Positions 1-9,076 are shown, numbered from the stretch's first letter. The stretch: DNA of 64,000 nucleotides from JBBDSU01 sp040904825 (GCA_040904825.1 JBBDSU010000056.1:1-64000), one strand, 5' to 3'. A program made the numbers and translations. Notes: generated from the sequence alone by a model not told the origin.

Positions 1-14
1 CTGAGGAGTCAGTC

Positions 15-2201
15 TTGTCTGAGAGCGGCGGCCAGTGCCCGATCACCGGAGCGCGTACCAGCCACGAGGGTCCATCCAATGACAAATGGTGGCCCAATCA
101 GCTGAACCTGCGGATTCTGCACCAGCACTCTGAGCAGTCCAACCCGCTGGGCTCCGACTTCGACTACGCCGAGGCGTTCAACAGCCTCGATCTCGATGAG
201 CTCACTCGTGACGTTGACGCGGCGATGACTGACTCGCAGGGCTGGTGGCCCGCCGACTACGGCCACTACGGCCCGCTGTTCATCCGCATGGCATGGCACT
301 CGGCCGGGACCTACCGCGTGGCTGACGGTCGCGGTGGCGCAGACCATGCTGCACAACGTTTCGCGCCGCTGAACAGCTGGCCCGACAACGCCAATCTTGA
401 CAAGGCCCGTCGCCTGTTGTGGCCCATCAAGCAGAAGTACGGCAACAAGATTTCGTGGGCTGACCTGCTGATCTTCACCGGCAACCGGGCGCTGGAGACC
501 ATGGGATTCAAAACCTTTGGCTTCGGTGGCGGCCGCGAGGACATCTTCGCGCCCGAAGAAGACGTCTCATGGGGCCCTGAGACCGAATGGCTCGGCGATG
601 AGCGCTACCGAGGTGACCGTGAGCTGCAAGGGCCCCTCGGTGCGGTCCAGATGGGCCTTATCTATGTGAATCCTGAAGGGCCTAACGGCAGCGCTGATCC
701 AGTCGCCGCTGCCCACGACATCCGTGAAACGTTCAAGCGGATGGCCATGAACGACGAAGAGACGGTTGCGCTGATCGCTGGCGGCCACACCTTCGGCAAG
801 ACTCACGGCGCCGCGCCTGACACGCACGTGGGACGCGAGCCGGAAGGCGCCGGCCTCGTCGAGCAGGGGCTCGGCTGGAAGAACAGCTATGGGACCGGCA
901 AGGGTGTCGACACCATTACCAGCGGACTTGAAGGGGCTTGGACCTCCAACCCGATTCGGTGGGACAACGGCTTCTTCGACCTGCTGTTCAAGTACGAGTG
1001 GGAGCTGACCGAGAGTCCAGCGGGCGCCAAGCAGTGGACGCCCAAAGACGTCGAGGATGCCGACCTCGTGCCGGATGCCCACGATCCGTCGATCAAGCAC
1101 GCCCCGTTCATGGCGACGACCGACCTGTCGCTCATCATGGATCCGGCGTACTTGGAGATCTCCAAGCGGTTCCATGAGGACCCCGATGCTCTGGCCGACG
1201 CTTTTGCGCGTGCTTGGTACAAGTTGACCCACCGTGATATGGGGCCGGTCGACCGCTATCTCGGTCCGCTTGTCCCAGAGGAACAGTTGCTGTGGCAGGA
1301 CCCAGTCCCGCCCGTGACACACGAACTCGTCGACGACAGCGATGTCGCCTCCCTCAAGGGCACGATCCTGGATTCAGGCCTGTCAATCCCGCAGTTGGTG
1401 TCGACCGCATGGGCCTCAGCGTCGACCTATCGCGATACCGACAAGCGCGGCGGGGCAAACGGTGCGCGCATCCGCCTGTCGCCGCAAGCCGAGTGGGACG
1501 TGAACATCCGCACCGGGGTCGCTGAGGTCATCTCCGCCTTGGAAGGCATCCAACAGGACTACAACACCCAGCATGACGGCAAGCAGGTTTCGCTGGCTGA
1601 CCTGATCGTGCTCGGCGGCTGCGCTGCGGTAGAAGCTGCCGCCAAGGCTGCAGGCCACGACGTGAAGGTCCCGTTCACGCCCGGACGGACCGATGCGATC
1701 CAGGAACAGACCGACGTCGAGTCGTTCTCGTACCTCGAGCCAGTTGCGGACGGGTTCCGCAACTACCGGCAGGAGAATCTGCCGGTCCCGAGCGAGCATC
1801 TCCTCCTCGACAAGGCGTACATGCTCACGTTGTCCGCGCCCCAGATGACAGTGCTCATCGGTGGTCTTCGTGTGCTGGAATCCAATGCGGACGGCTCCGC
1901 ACATGGCGTGTTCACTGACAAGCCCGGAATGCTGTCCAACGACTTCTTCGTCAACCTGTTGGACATGGGAATTGAGTGGACGGCCGCTGACGAGACTGAG
2001 CAGGTCTTCGAGGGGCGTGACCGGTCATCGGGTGAACTCAAGTGGACTGGATCCCGTGTAGATCTCGTGTTCGGCTCGAATTCGCAACTCCGTGCGATCG
2101 CGGAGATCTACGGCAGCTCCGACTCCGACGAGAAGTTTGTTCACGATTTTGTTGCTGCCTGGGACAAAGCCATGAACCTCGATCGGTTCGATCTCGCCTG
2201 A
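15..2201 (+). CDS. katG: catalase-peroxidase KatG
   Basis: Bifunctional haem catalase-peroxidase (728 aa, normal family length) that destroys hydrogen peroxide in the cytoplasm. The N-terminal haem domain carries the distal triad motif RMAWHSAGTY (Arg91, Trp94, His95), the proximal His258 in GGHTFGKTHG, and all three partners of the KatG-specific Met-Tyr-Trp adduct: Trp94, Tyr217 in GLIYVNPEGP and Met243 in KRMAMNDEET. Ser303 sits where Mycobacterium tuberculosis KatG has Ser315. The C-terminal half (from about residue 430) is the usual inactive duplicated domain. The start is a TTG with GAGGAG 5-8 nt upstream; only 14 nt of upstream DNA are in the window, so the promoter and a possible furA/oxyR regulator cannot be seen. 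The signalling genes that follow start about 250 nt downstream, so co-transcription is possible but not shown. Confidence 0.98.
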   Translation: MSESGGQCPITGARTSHEGPSNDKWWPNQLNLRILHQHSEQSNPLGSDFDYAEAFNSLDLDELTRDVDAAMTDSQGWWPADYGHYGPLFIRMAWHSAGTYRVADGRGGADHAAQRFAPLNSWPDNANLDKARRLLWPIKQKYGNKISWADLLIFTGNRALETMGFKTFGFGGGREDIFAPEEDVSWGPETEWLGDERYRGDRELQGPLGAVQMGLIYVNPEGPNGSADPVAAAHDIRETFKRMAMNDEETVALIAGGHTFGKTHGAAPDTHVGREPEGAGLVEQGLGWKNSYGTGKGVDTITSGLEGAWTSNPIRWDNGFFDLLFKYEWELTESPAGAKQWTPKDVEDADLVPDAHDPSIKHAPFMATTDLSLIMDPAYLEISKRFHEDPDALADAFARAWYKLTHRDMGPVDRYLGPLVPEEQLLWQDPVPPVTHELVDDSDVASLKGTILDSGLSIPQLVSTAWASASTYRDTDKRGGANGARIRLSPQAEWDVNIRTGVAEVISALEGIQQDYNTQHDGKQVSLADLIVLGGCAAVEAAAKAAGHDVKVPFTPGRTDAIQEQTDVESFSYLEPVADGFRNYRQENLPVPSEHLLLDKAYMLTLSAPQMTVLIGGLRVLESNADGSAHGVFTDKPGMLSNDFFVNLLDMGIEWTAADETEQVFEGRDRSSGELKWTGSRVDLVFGSNSQLRAIAEIYGSSDSDEKFVHDFVAAWDKAMNLDRFDLA

Positions 2202-2294
2202 TCCCTTCGGGTGGTCCATCGGTACCAGGTTGACGTGCCAGTTTGATGAGGCCGTTGCAACACAACCTGGCGGGTGGGTCACTGGCGTGAGGGC

Positions 2295-2309
2295 TTCTCC
2301 GGGGGAGAA
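2295..2309 (+). other. short perfect hairpin between katG and kinase
   Basis: TTCTCC-GGG-GGAGAA, a 6-bp perfect stem with a 3-nt loop, about 95 nt after the katG stop and about 140 nt before the preferred start of the next gene. There is no T-run after it, so it is not a clear intrinsic terminator; it could limit read-through or stabilise the katG mRNA 3' end. Confidence 0.3.
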
Positions 2310-2450
2310 TGGCCTGGTGTACCCCCGGCAGGCAAAGTCGTTGAGCGGCTGAGCGGGGGCGTCTATAGAGTGCTCGCGAACGGCATTCTCTGGGATGTAT
2401 GGCGTCGCTGCGGGATGTGGCGGTTGCCGCCGGCGGAGCGGGTCGCGGGG

Positions 2451-3692
2451 ATGGGAATCGGTGCAGAGGCTACGGAGCCGGTGGCTCGTTCGTTGCCGAT
2501 GCAGGCGCCTGCGCGCGAAAGCGGCGCTCACCTCCGTTCTCGCGCGTGGCGGATCGTCGGCGGCTATGCCGTTATCGCGTCTCTGTGGATCCTGTTCTCT
2601 GACCAAGCGCTGCTTGCGCTCGGGACCGATCCTGCCACTCTTGTGCGCTTTAGCACCTACAAAGGGCTTGCGTTCGTTGGGGTGACCGCACTGCTGCTGC
2701 TCGTGCTCATCCGTCGAGCGTTCGGCCAGATCGCCGACACCTACGCCGACCTGGAGACGAGCGAACGCGAAGTCCGTGCGTTGAACGTCACCCTCGAAGC
2801 GCGGGTCGCCGATCGCACCGACGAGCTTCGTTCCGCGCTCGTGCGGGCCGAAGCAGCCGACGAGATTAAGTCTCAATTCCTCGCCACGATGTCACATGAA
2901 TTGAGGACTCCGCTCAATTCGATCATTGGGTTCACGGGCATCATTCTGGGAGGGATGACCGGCCCGCTGACCGAGGAACAGTCGCGACAACTCGGCATGG
3001 TGCAGGCCAGTGCCCGTCACCTGCTGGCTCTGATCAACGACGTGCTCGACATTTCGAAGATCGAGGCCGGTCAGCTTGATGTTTCAGTGGAGCCATTCGA
3101 CCTCGTGGAGATCATTGACCGCGCGGTGCAGGTCATCGCACCTTCGGCGGAGGCAAAAGGCCTCGTGGTGACAAGCGAGGTTGCCGACCGAGCAGGATCT
3201 GATGTCGGTGGCGTCCACGCCCGGGACGACCACTACCTGGATGACCACGCTCTGGATGGCCACGTTCAGGATGGCCGTGTGGCTGAATCGATGCCCAGCT
3301 TGCGCAAGATGTTCGGCGATCCTCGCCGTGTTGAACAGATCCTGTTGAACCTGCTGAGCAATGCCGTCAAGTTCACCGAGGCTGGTGAGATCCGTCTGAC
3401 CGCCATGTCCGAACCAGCTGACACGACCTCGGACCCGAGCGGCACCAACGTGCGTATCGATGTCCACGACACGGGGATCGGGATCGAACCGAACGAGATT
3501 GAGCACCTGTTTGCGCCGTTCCGTCAGGTCGACTCAGGCTTGGCGCGACGCCACGAAGGGACCGGTCTGGGACTGGCGATTTGCCAACGGCTGGCCACGC
3601 TCATGGGCGGGAAGGTCACCGCTACGAGCATGCGGACAGTGGGCAGCACGTTCACCGTGTGGATTCCGATGGATGCTAGGCCGCCATCATGA
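2451..3692 (+). CDS. membrane sensor histidine kinase
   Basis: Sensor kinase of about 413 aa. Two predicted membrane helices (about residues 37-57 and 71-91) enclose a very short external loop, followed by a coiled-coil (98-140), a HisKA domain with phospho-acceptor His149 in ATMSHELRTPLNS, and a HATPase_c domain with N box (ILLNLLSNAVKF), G1 (DTGIGI) and G2 (GTGLGLAI). There is no PAS domain. Between HisKA and the N box is an unusual Asp/His-rich insert (HARDDHYLDDHALDGHVQDG) made of near-repeats. The open frame extends upstream to 2274, but that part is not helix-like and contains a hairpin; the ATG at 2451 in front of MGIGAEATEP is preferred although the ribosome site is weak, so the start is uncertain. 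The stop overlaps the next start by 4 nt (ATGA), tying it to the receiver gene. Confidence 0.85.
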   Translation: MGIGAEATEPVARSLPMQAPARESGAHLRSRAWRIVGGYAVIASLWILFSDQALLALGTDPATLVRFSTYKGLAFVGVTALLLLVLIRRAFGQIADTYADLETSEREVRALNVTLEARVADRTDELRSALVRAEAADEIKSQFLATMSHELRTPLNSIIGFTGIILGGMTGPLTEEQSRQLGMVQASARHLLALINDVLDISKIEAGQLDVSVEPFDLVEIIDRAVQVIAPSAEAKGLVVTSEVADRAGSDVGGVHARDDHYLDDHALDGHVQDGRVAESMPSLRKMFGDPRRVEQILLNLLSNAVKFTEAGEIRLTAMSEPADTTSDPSGTNVRIDVHDTGIGIEPNEIEHLFAPFRQVDSGLARRHEGTGLGLAICQRLATLMGGKVTATSMRTVGSTFTVWIPMDARPPS

Positions 3693-4078
3693 GTGGCGTA
3701 GCCGTGGTGATCGAAGACAACGCACACAATGGTTACCTGTCGCGCTTTCTCCTCGAACAGCGTGGATACACCGTTGAGTTGGCGATCGATGGCCGTGCGG
3801 GCATCGCCCTGGTCCAACAGATGCTTCCGGATGTCATACTCCTCGACATCCAGTTGCCCGAGATGGATGGATACGCAGTCGCTCGGGCATTGAGAGATCT
3901 TGACGACGTACGAGGAATACCGATCATTGCGGTGACGTCGTACGCGATGATGGGAGACCGGCAACGCTGTCTCGATGCTGGCTGCAGTGGATACATTGAA
4001 AAACCGATCGATCCAGACACCTTCGCGGATCAGATCGATGCGATTCGAACGGCTGCGGGGCAGAGAGGCGAGTCGTGA
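3689..4078 (+). CDS. single-domain response regulator (DivK/CheY-like)
   Basis: Stand-alone receiver domain, 129 aa, with no output domain. The acidic pair is Glu9-Asp10, the phosphorylation site Asp53 (ILLDIQLPEMDG), the switch Thr83 and the conserved Lys105 (EKP). Such proteins act as phosphate shuttles or by protein-protein contact. The gene overlaps both neighbours by 4 nt (ATGA upstream, GTGA downstream), so it is almost certainly translated with the two kinases and links them in one relay. The partner and output are unknown. Confidence 0.92.
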   Translation: MSGVAVVIEDNAHNGYLSRFLLEQRGYTVELAIDGRAGIALVQQMLPDVILLDIQLPEMDGYAVARALRDLDDVRGIPIIAVTSYAMMGDRQRCLDAGCSGYIEKPIDPDTFADQIDAIRTAAGQRGES

Positions 4079-5379
4079 GGCGGGTGCTCATCGTTGATGA
4101 CAATGCCGACAACCGGTATTTCCTCGCATCGTTGCTGACCAGCCACGGTGACGAGGTCATCGTTGCCAACAACGGCGAGGAAGCGCTCGCATTGGCTCGA
4201 GCGACGCCACCCGAACTGTGTGTCTCCGACCTTCTTATGCCCGTGATGGACGGGTACACGCTGCTGCGCAAGTGGCGAGCAGACGAAACACTGGCTGACG
4301 TCCCGTTTGTGGTCTACACCGCGACCTACACCGATCCCGGGGACCGCCGCCTGGCGCTGCGGCTCGGTGCTGATGGCTTCGTGCTCAAGCCGGCCGAGCC
4401 CGACGAGTTGTTGCGACAACTCGATCAAGCTATAGACCGTCGCCGCAGTGATGCGGCAAGTCAGCAGCATGCAAAATCGGCGCGACGCGAGGTCGCCAGC
4501 GAAACTGAGGTGCTTGAGGCCTACAACGCGGCCCTCGTGCGCAAGCTTGAACAGAAGATGCTGCAACTTGAGGCGGCGAATGAGGAACTAAAGGCGGGAC
4601 TCGACGAACGTCGGCACGCGGCCGAACGACTTCAGCGAGCCCTGGAGATTGAGCGCGTCGCCAACGAGCAGCTTCGTGCTGTCGAACGGATGAGACTCAA
4701 CTTCTTGCGGGCCGTGTCGCATGAACTGCGGACGCCGTTGACGAGCGTGCTTGGCATTTCAGAATCGCTCCAACACCGCGATGGTGATTTTGATGACGAG
4801 ATGAGGATGGAATTGACTGGGCGGCTGGCCGTCAACGCTCAGCGGTTGTCACGTCTCCTCGAAGATTTGCTCGACCTCAACCGCCTGCTATCCGGCCGGG
4901 TTGAATTTGGATCAGAATCGTTCGAGCTTCGCAGCATTGTTGATGAAGCGGTCGATGATGTCGATGTAGATGGGCGACCGCTGACTATCGATGTTGCCCC
5001 AGGCACCATTGAGGGAGATCGGGTCAGGCTGGTCAGGGCTGTGGCGAACTTGCTTCGCAACGCGGTCGTGCACACGCCACCAGGGACACCGATCGCGATC
5101 AAGGCTGGTGGCGATGGCAGCCGCATGGAGATCCGTGTGATCGACCAGGGAGACGGGGTACCGGATGAGCTGTCCAATCGGGTATTCGAACCGTTCGAAC
5201 AAGGACCGTCCGCGCCGATGCATCAGCCTGGCACGGGCATTGGGCTAAGTCTTGTCCGCGAGTTCGTGGCGCTCCAAGGCGGCACTGTGCATGTCGAACA
5301 AACACCTGGCGGGGGTGCGACGTTTGTGGTGACGATGCCCGTGAAGGATTCAGAAGGCCAGCACGCCGTCGATGGCTGA
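4075..5379 (+). CDS. response regulator-histidine kinase hybrid
   Basis: 434-aa soluble hybrid with an N-terminal receiver domain (acidic Asp8-Asp9, phospho-Asp52 in VSDLLMPVMDG, Lys105), a long coiled-coil (about 140-205), a HisKA domain with His216 in RAVSHELRTPLTS, and a HATPase_c domain (NLLRNAVVH, DQGDGVP, GTGIGLSLV). It has no membrane segment, so it must take its signal from a phospho-donor (the upstream kinase or receiver) or from a cytosolic ligand. GTG start with AGAGAGG upstream and a 4-nt overlap with the receiver gene. The order membrane kinase, receiver, receiver-kinase suggests a multi-step relay whose final DNA-binding output is not in this window. Confidence 0.92.
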   Translation: MRRVLIVDDNADNRYFLASLLTSHGDEVIVANNGEEALALARATPPELCVSDLLMPVMDGYTLLRKWRADETLADVPFVVYTATYTDPGDRRLALRLGADGFVLKPAEPDELLRQLDQAIDRRRSDAASQQHAKSARREVASETEVLEAYNAALVRKLEQKMLQLEAANEELKAGLDERRHAAERLQRALEIERVANEQLRAVERMRLNFLRAVSHELRTPLTSVLGISESLQHRDGDFDDEMRMELTGRLAVNAQRLSRLLEDLLDLNRLLSGRVEFGSESFELRSIVDEAVDDVDVDGRPLTIDVAPGTIEGDRVRLVRAVANLLRNAVVHTPPGTPIAIKAGGDGSRMEIRVIDQGDGVPDELSNRVFEPFEQGPSAPMHQPGTGIGLSLVREFVALQGGTVHVEQTPGGGATFVVTMPVKDSEGQHAVDG

Positions 5380-5479
5380 ATCCGCCTTCGCAGTCATCGC
5401 CAGGCGCGGATCCGAGCTCTGAGCCAGCGGCGCGTGCCGACCTCTTCACTCACCCGTGGAAGATGACGGTGCCCTGCGC

Positions 5480-6457
5480 TCAGTGATGACGAAGGTGCGC
5501 GTCGACGAGCTCTCGCATGGCAGCGCTCGGTCGGATTGAGCCAGCAGGCTTTCCGCCGCCCTGTGGGAGCGGAGGAGTCCAGGTGCCCGGCGGGATTGCA
5601 CCCGACGCTTCAAGGACGGCGATCAGCGCTGCGTTGGCTGACCGTGGCGCGCCGTCAGCAATCTTGAGGGCAACGGCACGCGGTGAGCCGTCTTCGGTCA
5701 TCCATGTTGCGGCATAAACGCCTTCGGCTCCTGATTTGGCTAGGACGCCGGTGCTCATCACCGCGGCACCTGCTCGGCCAGTCCCGCTGACCAATGCAGG
5801 ATGGGCGCGGCCTCCTTCGCGAAGGCGTGCATATCGCGGTTCTGTGCCGAACCGTATGAATGCTGTTGCGAGAGCATGCAGTTCAATGGCGACAGCTGGC
5901 GCCCCGCAGCCGTCGACTGCCACGGCCTTGAGGCCTCCGAACGTGTCGGAAAGCTCGCCGAGAACCGCTTGCTGCAGCGGCGCTTGCGGGTCGAGCAGCG
6001 TGTCACGCTGCACGCCCAAGGCTGCACCTGCCAGGGCGAACATGGCGTGCTTTCCAGAGCAGTTGTGCAAGATCGATTGCTTAGGGCCACACGGATCATC
6101 CATGGGCGTGTCTGGTGGACACGTCAGGTCTGATGGTGTCGCGCCTGCATGGTTGAGCAGGCCACTCACCGCCTCCACATGCATCGATTCGCCGGAATGC
6201 GATGCCCAACAAATCGCCAAGTCTCGCGTTGACAGATTGACTGCGGTCGCATCGTCCAAGAGGCCCAGACACGCGGTCGCCTGAAACGGTTTCACCGATG
6301 AGCGCGGGAAGATGACCGCGTGAGGGTCGCCGAGCCACGCCACGATGCCTTGTTCGGAAGCGACGACGAGATGGCCGCGGTGCTCGGATTCGAGCCACTC
6401 GTGACCGGTCGCCTGGTCGCGCCGGGTGAGTTCAATCAGTGTGGCTGGCAGGGTCAC
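5480..6457 (-). CDS. L-asparaginase II family protein
   Basis: Hydrolyses L-asparagine to aspartate and ammonia; belongs to the Rhizobium etli-type (asparaginase II, PF06089) family, unrelated to the AnsA/AnsB type. About 325 aa, near family length. Family hallmarks are RSSVKPFQA near the N-terminus, ASHSGES, and NCSGKHAMF in the middle. An ATG at 6475 gives a longer frame, but a GTG at 6457 overlaps the stop of the upstream ridA gene as GTGA, the pattern of translational coupling, and is preferred. RidA and asparaginase therefore form a two-gene operon. Confidence 0.88.
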   Translation of the reverse strand: MTLPATLIELTRRDQATGHEWLESEHRGHLVVASEQGIVAWLGDPHAVIFPRSSVKPFQATACLGLLDDATAVNLSTRDLAICWASHSGESMHVEAVSGLLNHAGATPSDLTCPPDTPMDDPCGPKQSILHNCSGKHAMFALAGAALGVQRDTLLDPQAPLQQAVLGELSDTFGGLKAVAVDGCGAPAVAIELHALATAFIRFGTEPRYARLREGGRAHPALVSGTGRAGAAVMSTGVLAKSGAEGVYAATWMTEDGSPRAVALKIADGAPRSANAALIAVLEASGAIPPGTWTPPLPQGGGKPAGSIRPSAAMRELVDAHLRHH

Positions 6458-6834
6458 GACGGCAAGATCGCCCATGCTTCGATCTCGAACAAGACGCCCG
6501 GCTTGAGGCCCACGGCCACGGTGCTGCGCGCCGGGTACGGCTCATCAAACATGCGGCGATACACCGCGTCGAATGCATCAAAGTCGGCGATATCGGTCAC
6601 GAAGCAGGTGGTCTTGATGACGGCACTCAGATCGGTTCCGGCTGATGTGAGGACAGCCTGAAGGTTGCGAATCGACTGCTCGACTTGTCCTTCAAGATCG
6701 TTGGCGAATTCGCCGGTCGTCGGGTCTTTGCCGACCTGTCCAGCCAACGCCACGATGCCCGCGCCCGCAAGTGCCTGCGAGTAGGCCCCACCAGGTTGTG
6801 GTGCGTCACTGGTACGAAACGGCGTCAGATTCAT
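6454..6834 (-). CDS. RidA family (reactive intermediate deaminase)
   Basis: 126-aa RidA/YER057c/UK114 protein. Family members hydrolyse reactive enamine/imine intermediates released by PLP enzymes, protecting the cell from 2-aminoacrylate damage. Visible motifs are GGAYSQA near the N-terminus, ALAGQVG, and the C-terminal FEIEAWA; the catalytic Arg lies in PARSTVAVG. The start ATG at 6834 follows GGGAGAG closely; the frame continues upstream to 6894 without a ribosome site. Its stop overlaps the asparaginase GTG, suggesting a job in amino-acid (Asn/Asp) breakdown. Confidence 0.9.
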   Translation of the reverse strand: MNLTPFRTSDAPQPGGAYSQALAGAGIVALAGQVGKDPTTGEFANDLEGQVEQSIRNLQAVLTSAGTDLSAVIKTTCFVTDIADFDAFDAVYRRMFDEPYPARSTVAVGLKPGVLFEIEAWAILPS

Positions 6835-6914
6835 GGTCTCTCCCGGGAACGAAAGTACACGTGCAACCGACTCACTAGTGCCATTGTTGCACACGGATTG
6901 GTCGGCGGCAGGAC

Positions 6915-7341
6915 TCAGATGCGTGTGTCGCGAAGAGACCCAGTGACCTGCTCAAGGTCCATCCGATAGATCACGCAGACAACCTGACGGTCATCGGCCT
7001 GCTCCCAGGTTTCGGCGGTGGGATACAGGATGCCGAAATCGAGGACCGAGCTTGCGTACGGTTCACCGACGAACGCGTCGAACTCGTCAAGGCAGGTGTC
7101 GGCCGCGAACTGTTGGATCGCGTCGAGATTGAACTCATTGCCGGGGAACTCTGCGACATAGAACACCTCGTTGTCGCGAGGCTCGTCGCAGTCGATGATG
7201 TCGATGTTGGCCGCCCCTTCGCCAGCGAGTAGTTCAGGCGTGTCGTTGAAACATTCTCCGACCGAGTACTGCTTGATCCCCACAACTTGCGATGACCATC
7301 GCAGCCATCGCAGTGACACGGGATGTTGACAGCTTGTTCAT
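6915..7341 (-). CDS. Septum_form-domain lipoprotein, interrupted by 1-nt frameshift
   Basis: The downstream frame (to 6915) encodes an actinobacterial septum-formation-type domain (PF13845): YSVGECFND, DCDEPRDNEVFYVAEFPG, the paired cysteines and DRQVVCVIYRMD. The matching N-terminus lies in another frame: ATG at 7341 with GAGGAG 5 nt upstream encodes a lipoprotein signal ending in the lipobox VIASC. Removing one G from the GGGG run at 7278-7281 (CCCC on the given strand) joins the two parts in phase at SCGIKQYSVGECF, giving a 141-aa lipoprotein. As it stands the upstream frame stops after about 35 codons. Either a homopolymer sequencing error or a recent inactivating mutation. The role of the domain is poorly known; it is found in exported actinobacterial proteins. 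Confidence 0.8.
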
Positions 7342-7593
7342 GCCGGCTCCTCAGGGCGAAAGCGGCGGCGGGGTCGGTGAGAACGTCGTGGTTCCGCTTG
7401 TCAGAGCGGCGACCAATATCCGCTCGGCACAACCCGACGCGTCAGAAGCGTCTTCGTCGCGAGGAACGCGGTCACGTCGCCAGGAAACTGCGCGCGAGTG
7501 ACGTGTGTCGTCAAGGTCGCCGTTGAGTTTGGGCGCGATCAATCAACACGTTGCGCGTAATGCCCCACCGATGCCGTGAACAGGCAATGTTCG

Positions 7594-7869
7594 TCAGAAC
7601 CACGCTTTGCGGTCGACTTGGTAGATCTGGATGAACTCTTCGTCAGTCTTCGTCAGGTAGATGATGCCTTCGATCAGACCGATCACTGAACCGGCACCAC
7701 AGGTCACGAGCGTGATGACGATCCGCAGCACTCCTCCGCCCGGATCTTCGAGCACGAACCGATGGATCCCGAGGCTGCCGAGCACGATGCCCAGCACACC
7801 GGCGATGATGCGCTTGCTCTCGACGGGCGGGCGGTGCGGCAATCCTTGCGGCGGCATGGGATCGGACAT
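7594..7869 (-). CDS. TM2 domain membrane protein
   Basis: 91-aa protein with a short Pro-rich N-terminus, then two membrane helices of the TM2 family (PF05154): the first contains GIVLGSLGIHRFVL, the second is VTCGAGSVIGLIEGIIYL, followed by a charged tail. The GxxGxHRF pattern between the helices is the family signature. ATG with AAGGGTC upstream. Function unknown; the neighbouring Septum_form lipoprotein is on the same strand but about 250 nt away, and that gap (7342-7593) shows no other feature. Confidence 0.87.
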   Translation of the reverse strand: MSDPMPPQGLPHRPPVESKRIIAGVLGIVLGSLGIHRFVLEDPGGGVLRIVITLVTCGAGSVIGLIEGIIYLTKTDEEFIQIYQVDRKAWF

Positions 7870-7993
7870 GAGTGACCCTTCATCGTGTTCGTCGTCGGCA
7901 AGATCGCCGAGATCTTAATGGAGGTCGGTCATCCGGCACACTTCACCCGGGCGCCAGCGCGTCGCAAAGGCGAAAGCGGCGAGAGGCAGAGGT

Positions 7994-9076
7994 GTGACTG
8001 ATCGGTCCACGCATCGGCGGCAGTGGCGCGGAATCCTCGGGCTCGCTGTAATGGTGCTGGCGGCAGTCGTCGCTGCAACGGCGGCCGGTGGCTTCCTCGA
8101 ACAGATGATCGACCGGCGCGATGAGGCTGGTCCAGGAGACGCCGAGGCCACAGAGGCGACACAGGCCACCGAGGTCGATGGCAGCGATGTTCTTCCCGCG
8201 CCTGATGAGGGTGACGGCAGCGGCGTCCCGTCACCTGAGATGCCCGGCGTTGAGCGAGGTCCGGACAACCTTGAGGTGCACTTCATCGATGTAGGCCAAG
8301 CGGACGCCACGCTTTTTGTCCACGCCGATGCGGCCGTCCTCATCGATGCAGGGCATTGGCTCGACGACGACCTGGTGGCATACCTGGCCGCGGTGGGAAT
8401 TACGCGCCTCGACCTCGTCGTCATCACACATCCCCACGCCGATCACCTCGGTCAGTTCGATCAGGTGCTCGACGGCCTGGATGTTGACGAAGTGTGGTGG
8501 TCAGGTTCGGTCAGTACGACTCGGACCTTTGAGCGATCGTTGGCTGCCTTGGAACGCTCCGATGCAGCCTACGAAGAGCCTCGTGCTGGCGACGTGGCGA
8601 CGATCGGTCCGCTGGTGATCGACGTGATCAATCCGCCTGAGGGTGTCGACATCGATGATTTTCACGATGCTGGGCTGGCGGTTGTCATTCGCTTCGATCA
8701 CATCCGCTTTGTGCTGACAGGTGATGCTGAGGTGGCAACAGAGCAGCGGATGGTTGCGACCGCCGGATCTCGAATGGCCGGCGACGTGCTGAAATTGGGC
8801 CATCATGGTTCGTCTACTTCGTCGTCGCGTGACTTCTTGGAAGCCGTGTCGCCGTCGGTTGCGGTGTGGTCCGCCGGACTCGACAATCCCTATGGTCATC
8901 CTCACACCGAGGTCATTGCGCGCTTGGACGCAGCCCGAATCCCGTCGTTTGGCACCGCCGACTATGGCGACCTCGTCGTCATCACCGACGGCAAGAGATG
9001 GTGGCTTGAAGCCGGCGATGGTGTCATTGCATCAGGAGTAGCGTCGCCTCCGACGCTGGACGGGGAGGCACCATGA
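7994..9076 (+). CDS. membrane-anchored ComEC-like metallo-beta-lactamase-fold hydrolase
   Basis: 360 aa: an N-terminal membrane anchor or uncleaved signal (about residues 12-33), an acidic linker rich in Asp/Glu/Ala/Thr (about 35-85), then an MBL domain like the C-terminal domain of the DNA-uptake protein ComEC. Metal-binding motifs are THPHADHLG, DAGH and GHHGSS, with a late NPYGHPH. Orientation places the MBL domain outside the membrane if the anchor is N-in. Substrate not known; stand-alone versions are thought to be extracellular nucleases or phosphodiesterases. GTG start after GAGAGGCAGAG. It overlaps the DUF3006 gene by 4 nt (ATGA), a pairing often seen for this family. Confidence 0.9.
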   Translation: MTDRSTHRRQWRGILGLAVMVLAAVVAATAAGGFLEQMIDRRDEAGPGDAEATEATQATEVDGSDVLPAPDEGDGSGVPSPEMPGVERGPDNLEVHFIDVGQADATLFVHADAAVLIDAGHWLDDDLVAYLAAVGITRLDLVVITHPHADHLGQFDQVLDGLDVDEVWWSGSVSTTRTFERSLAALERSDAAYEEPRAGDVATIGPLVIDVINPPEGVDIDDFHDAGLAVVIRFDHIRFVLTGDAEVATEQRMVATAGSRMAGDVLKLGHHGSSTSSSRDFLEAVSPSVAVWSAGLDNPYGHPHTEVIARLDAARIPSFGTADYGDLVVITDGKRWWLEAGDGVIASGVASPPTLDGEAP

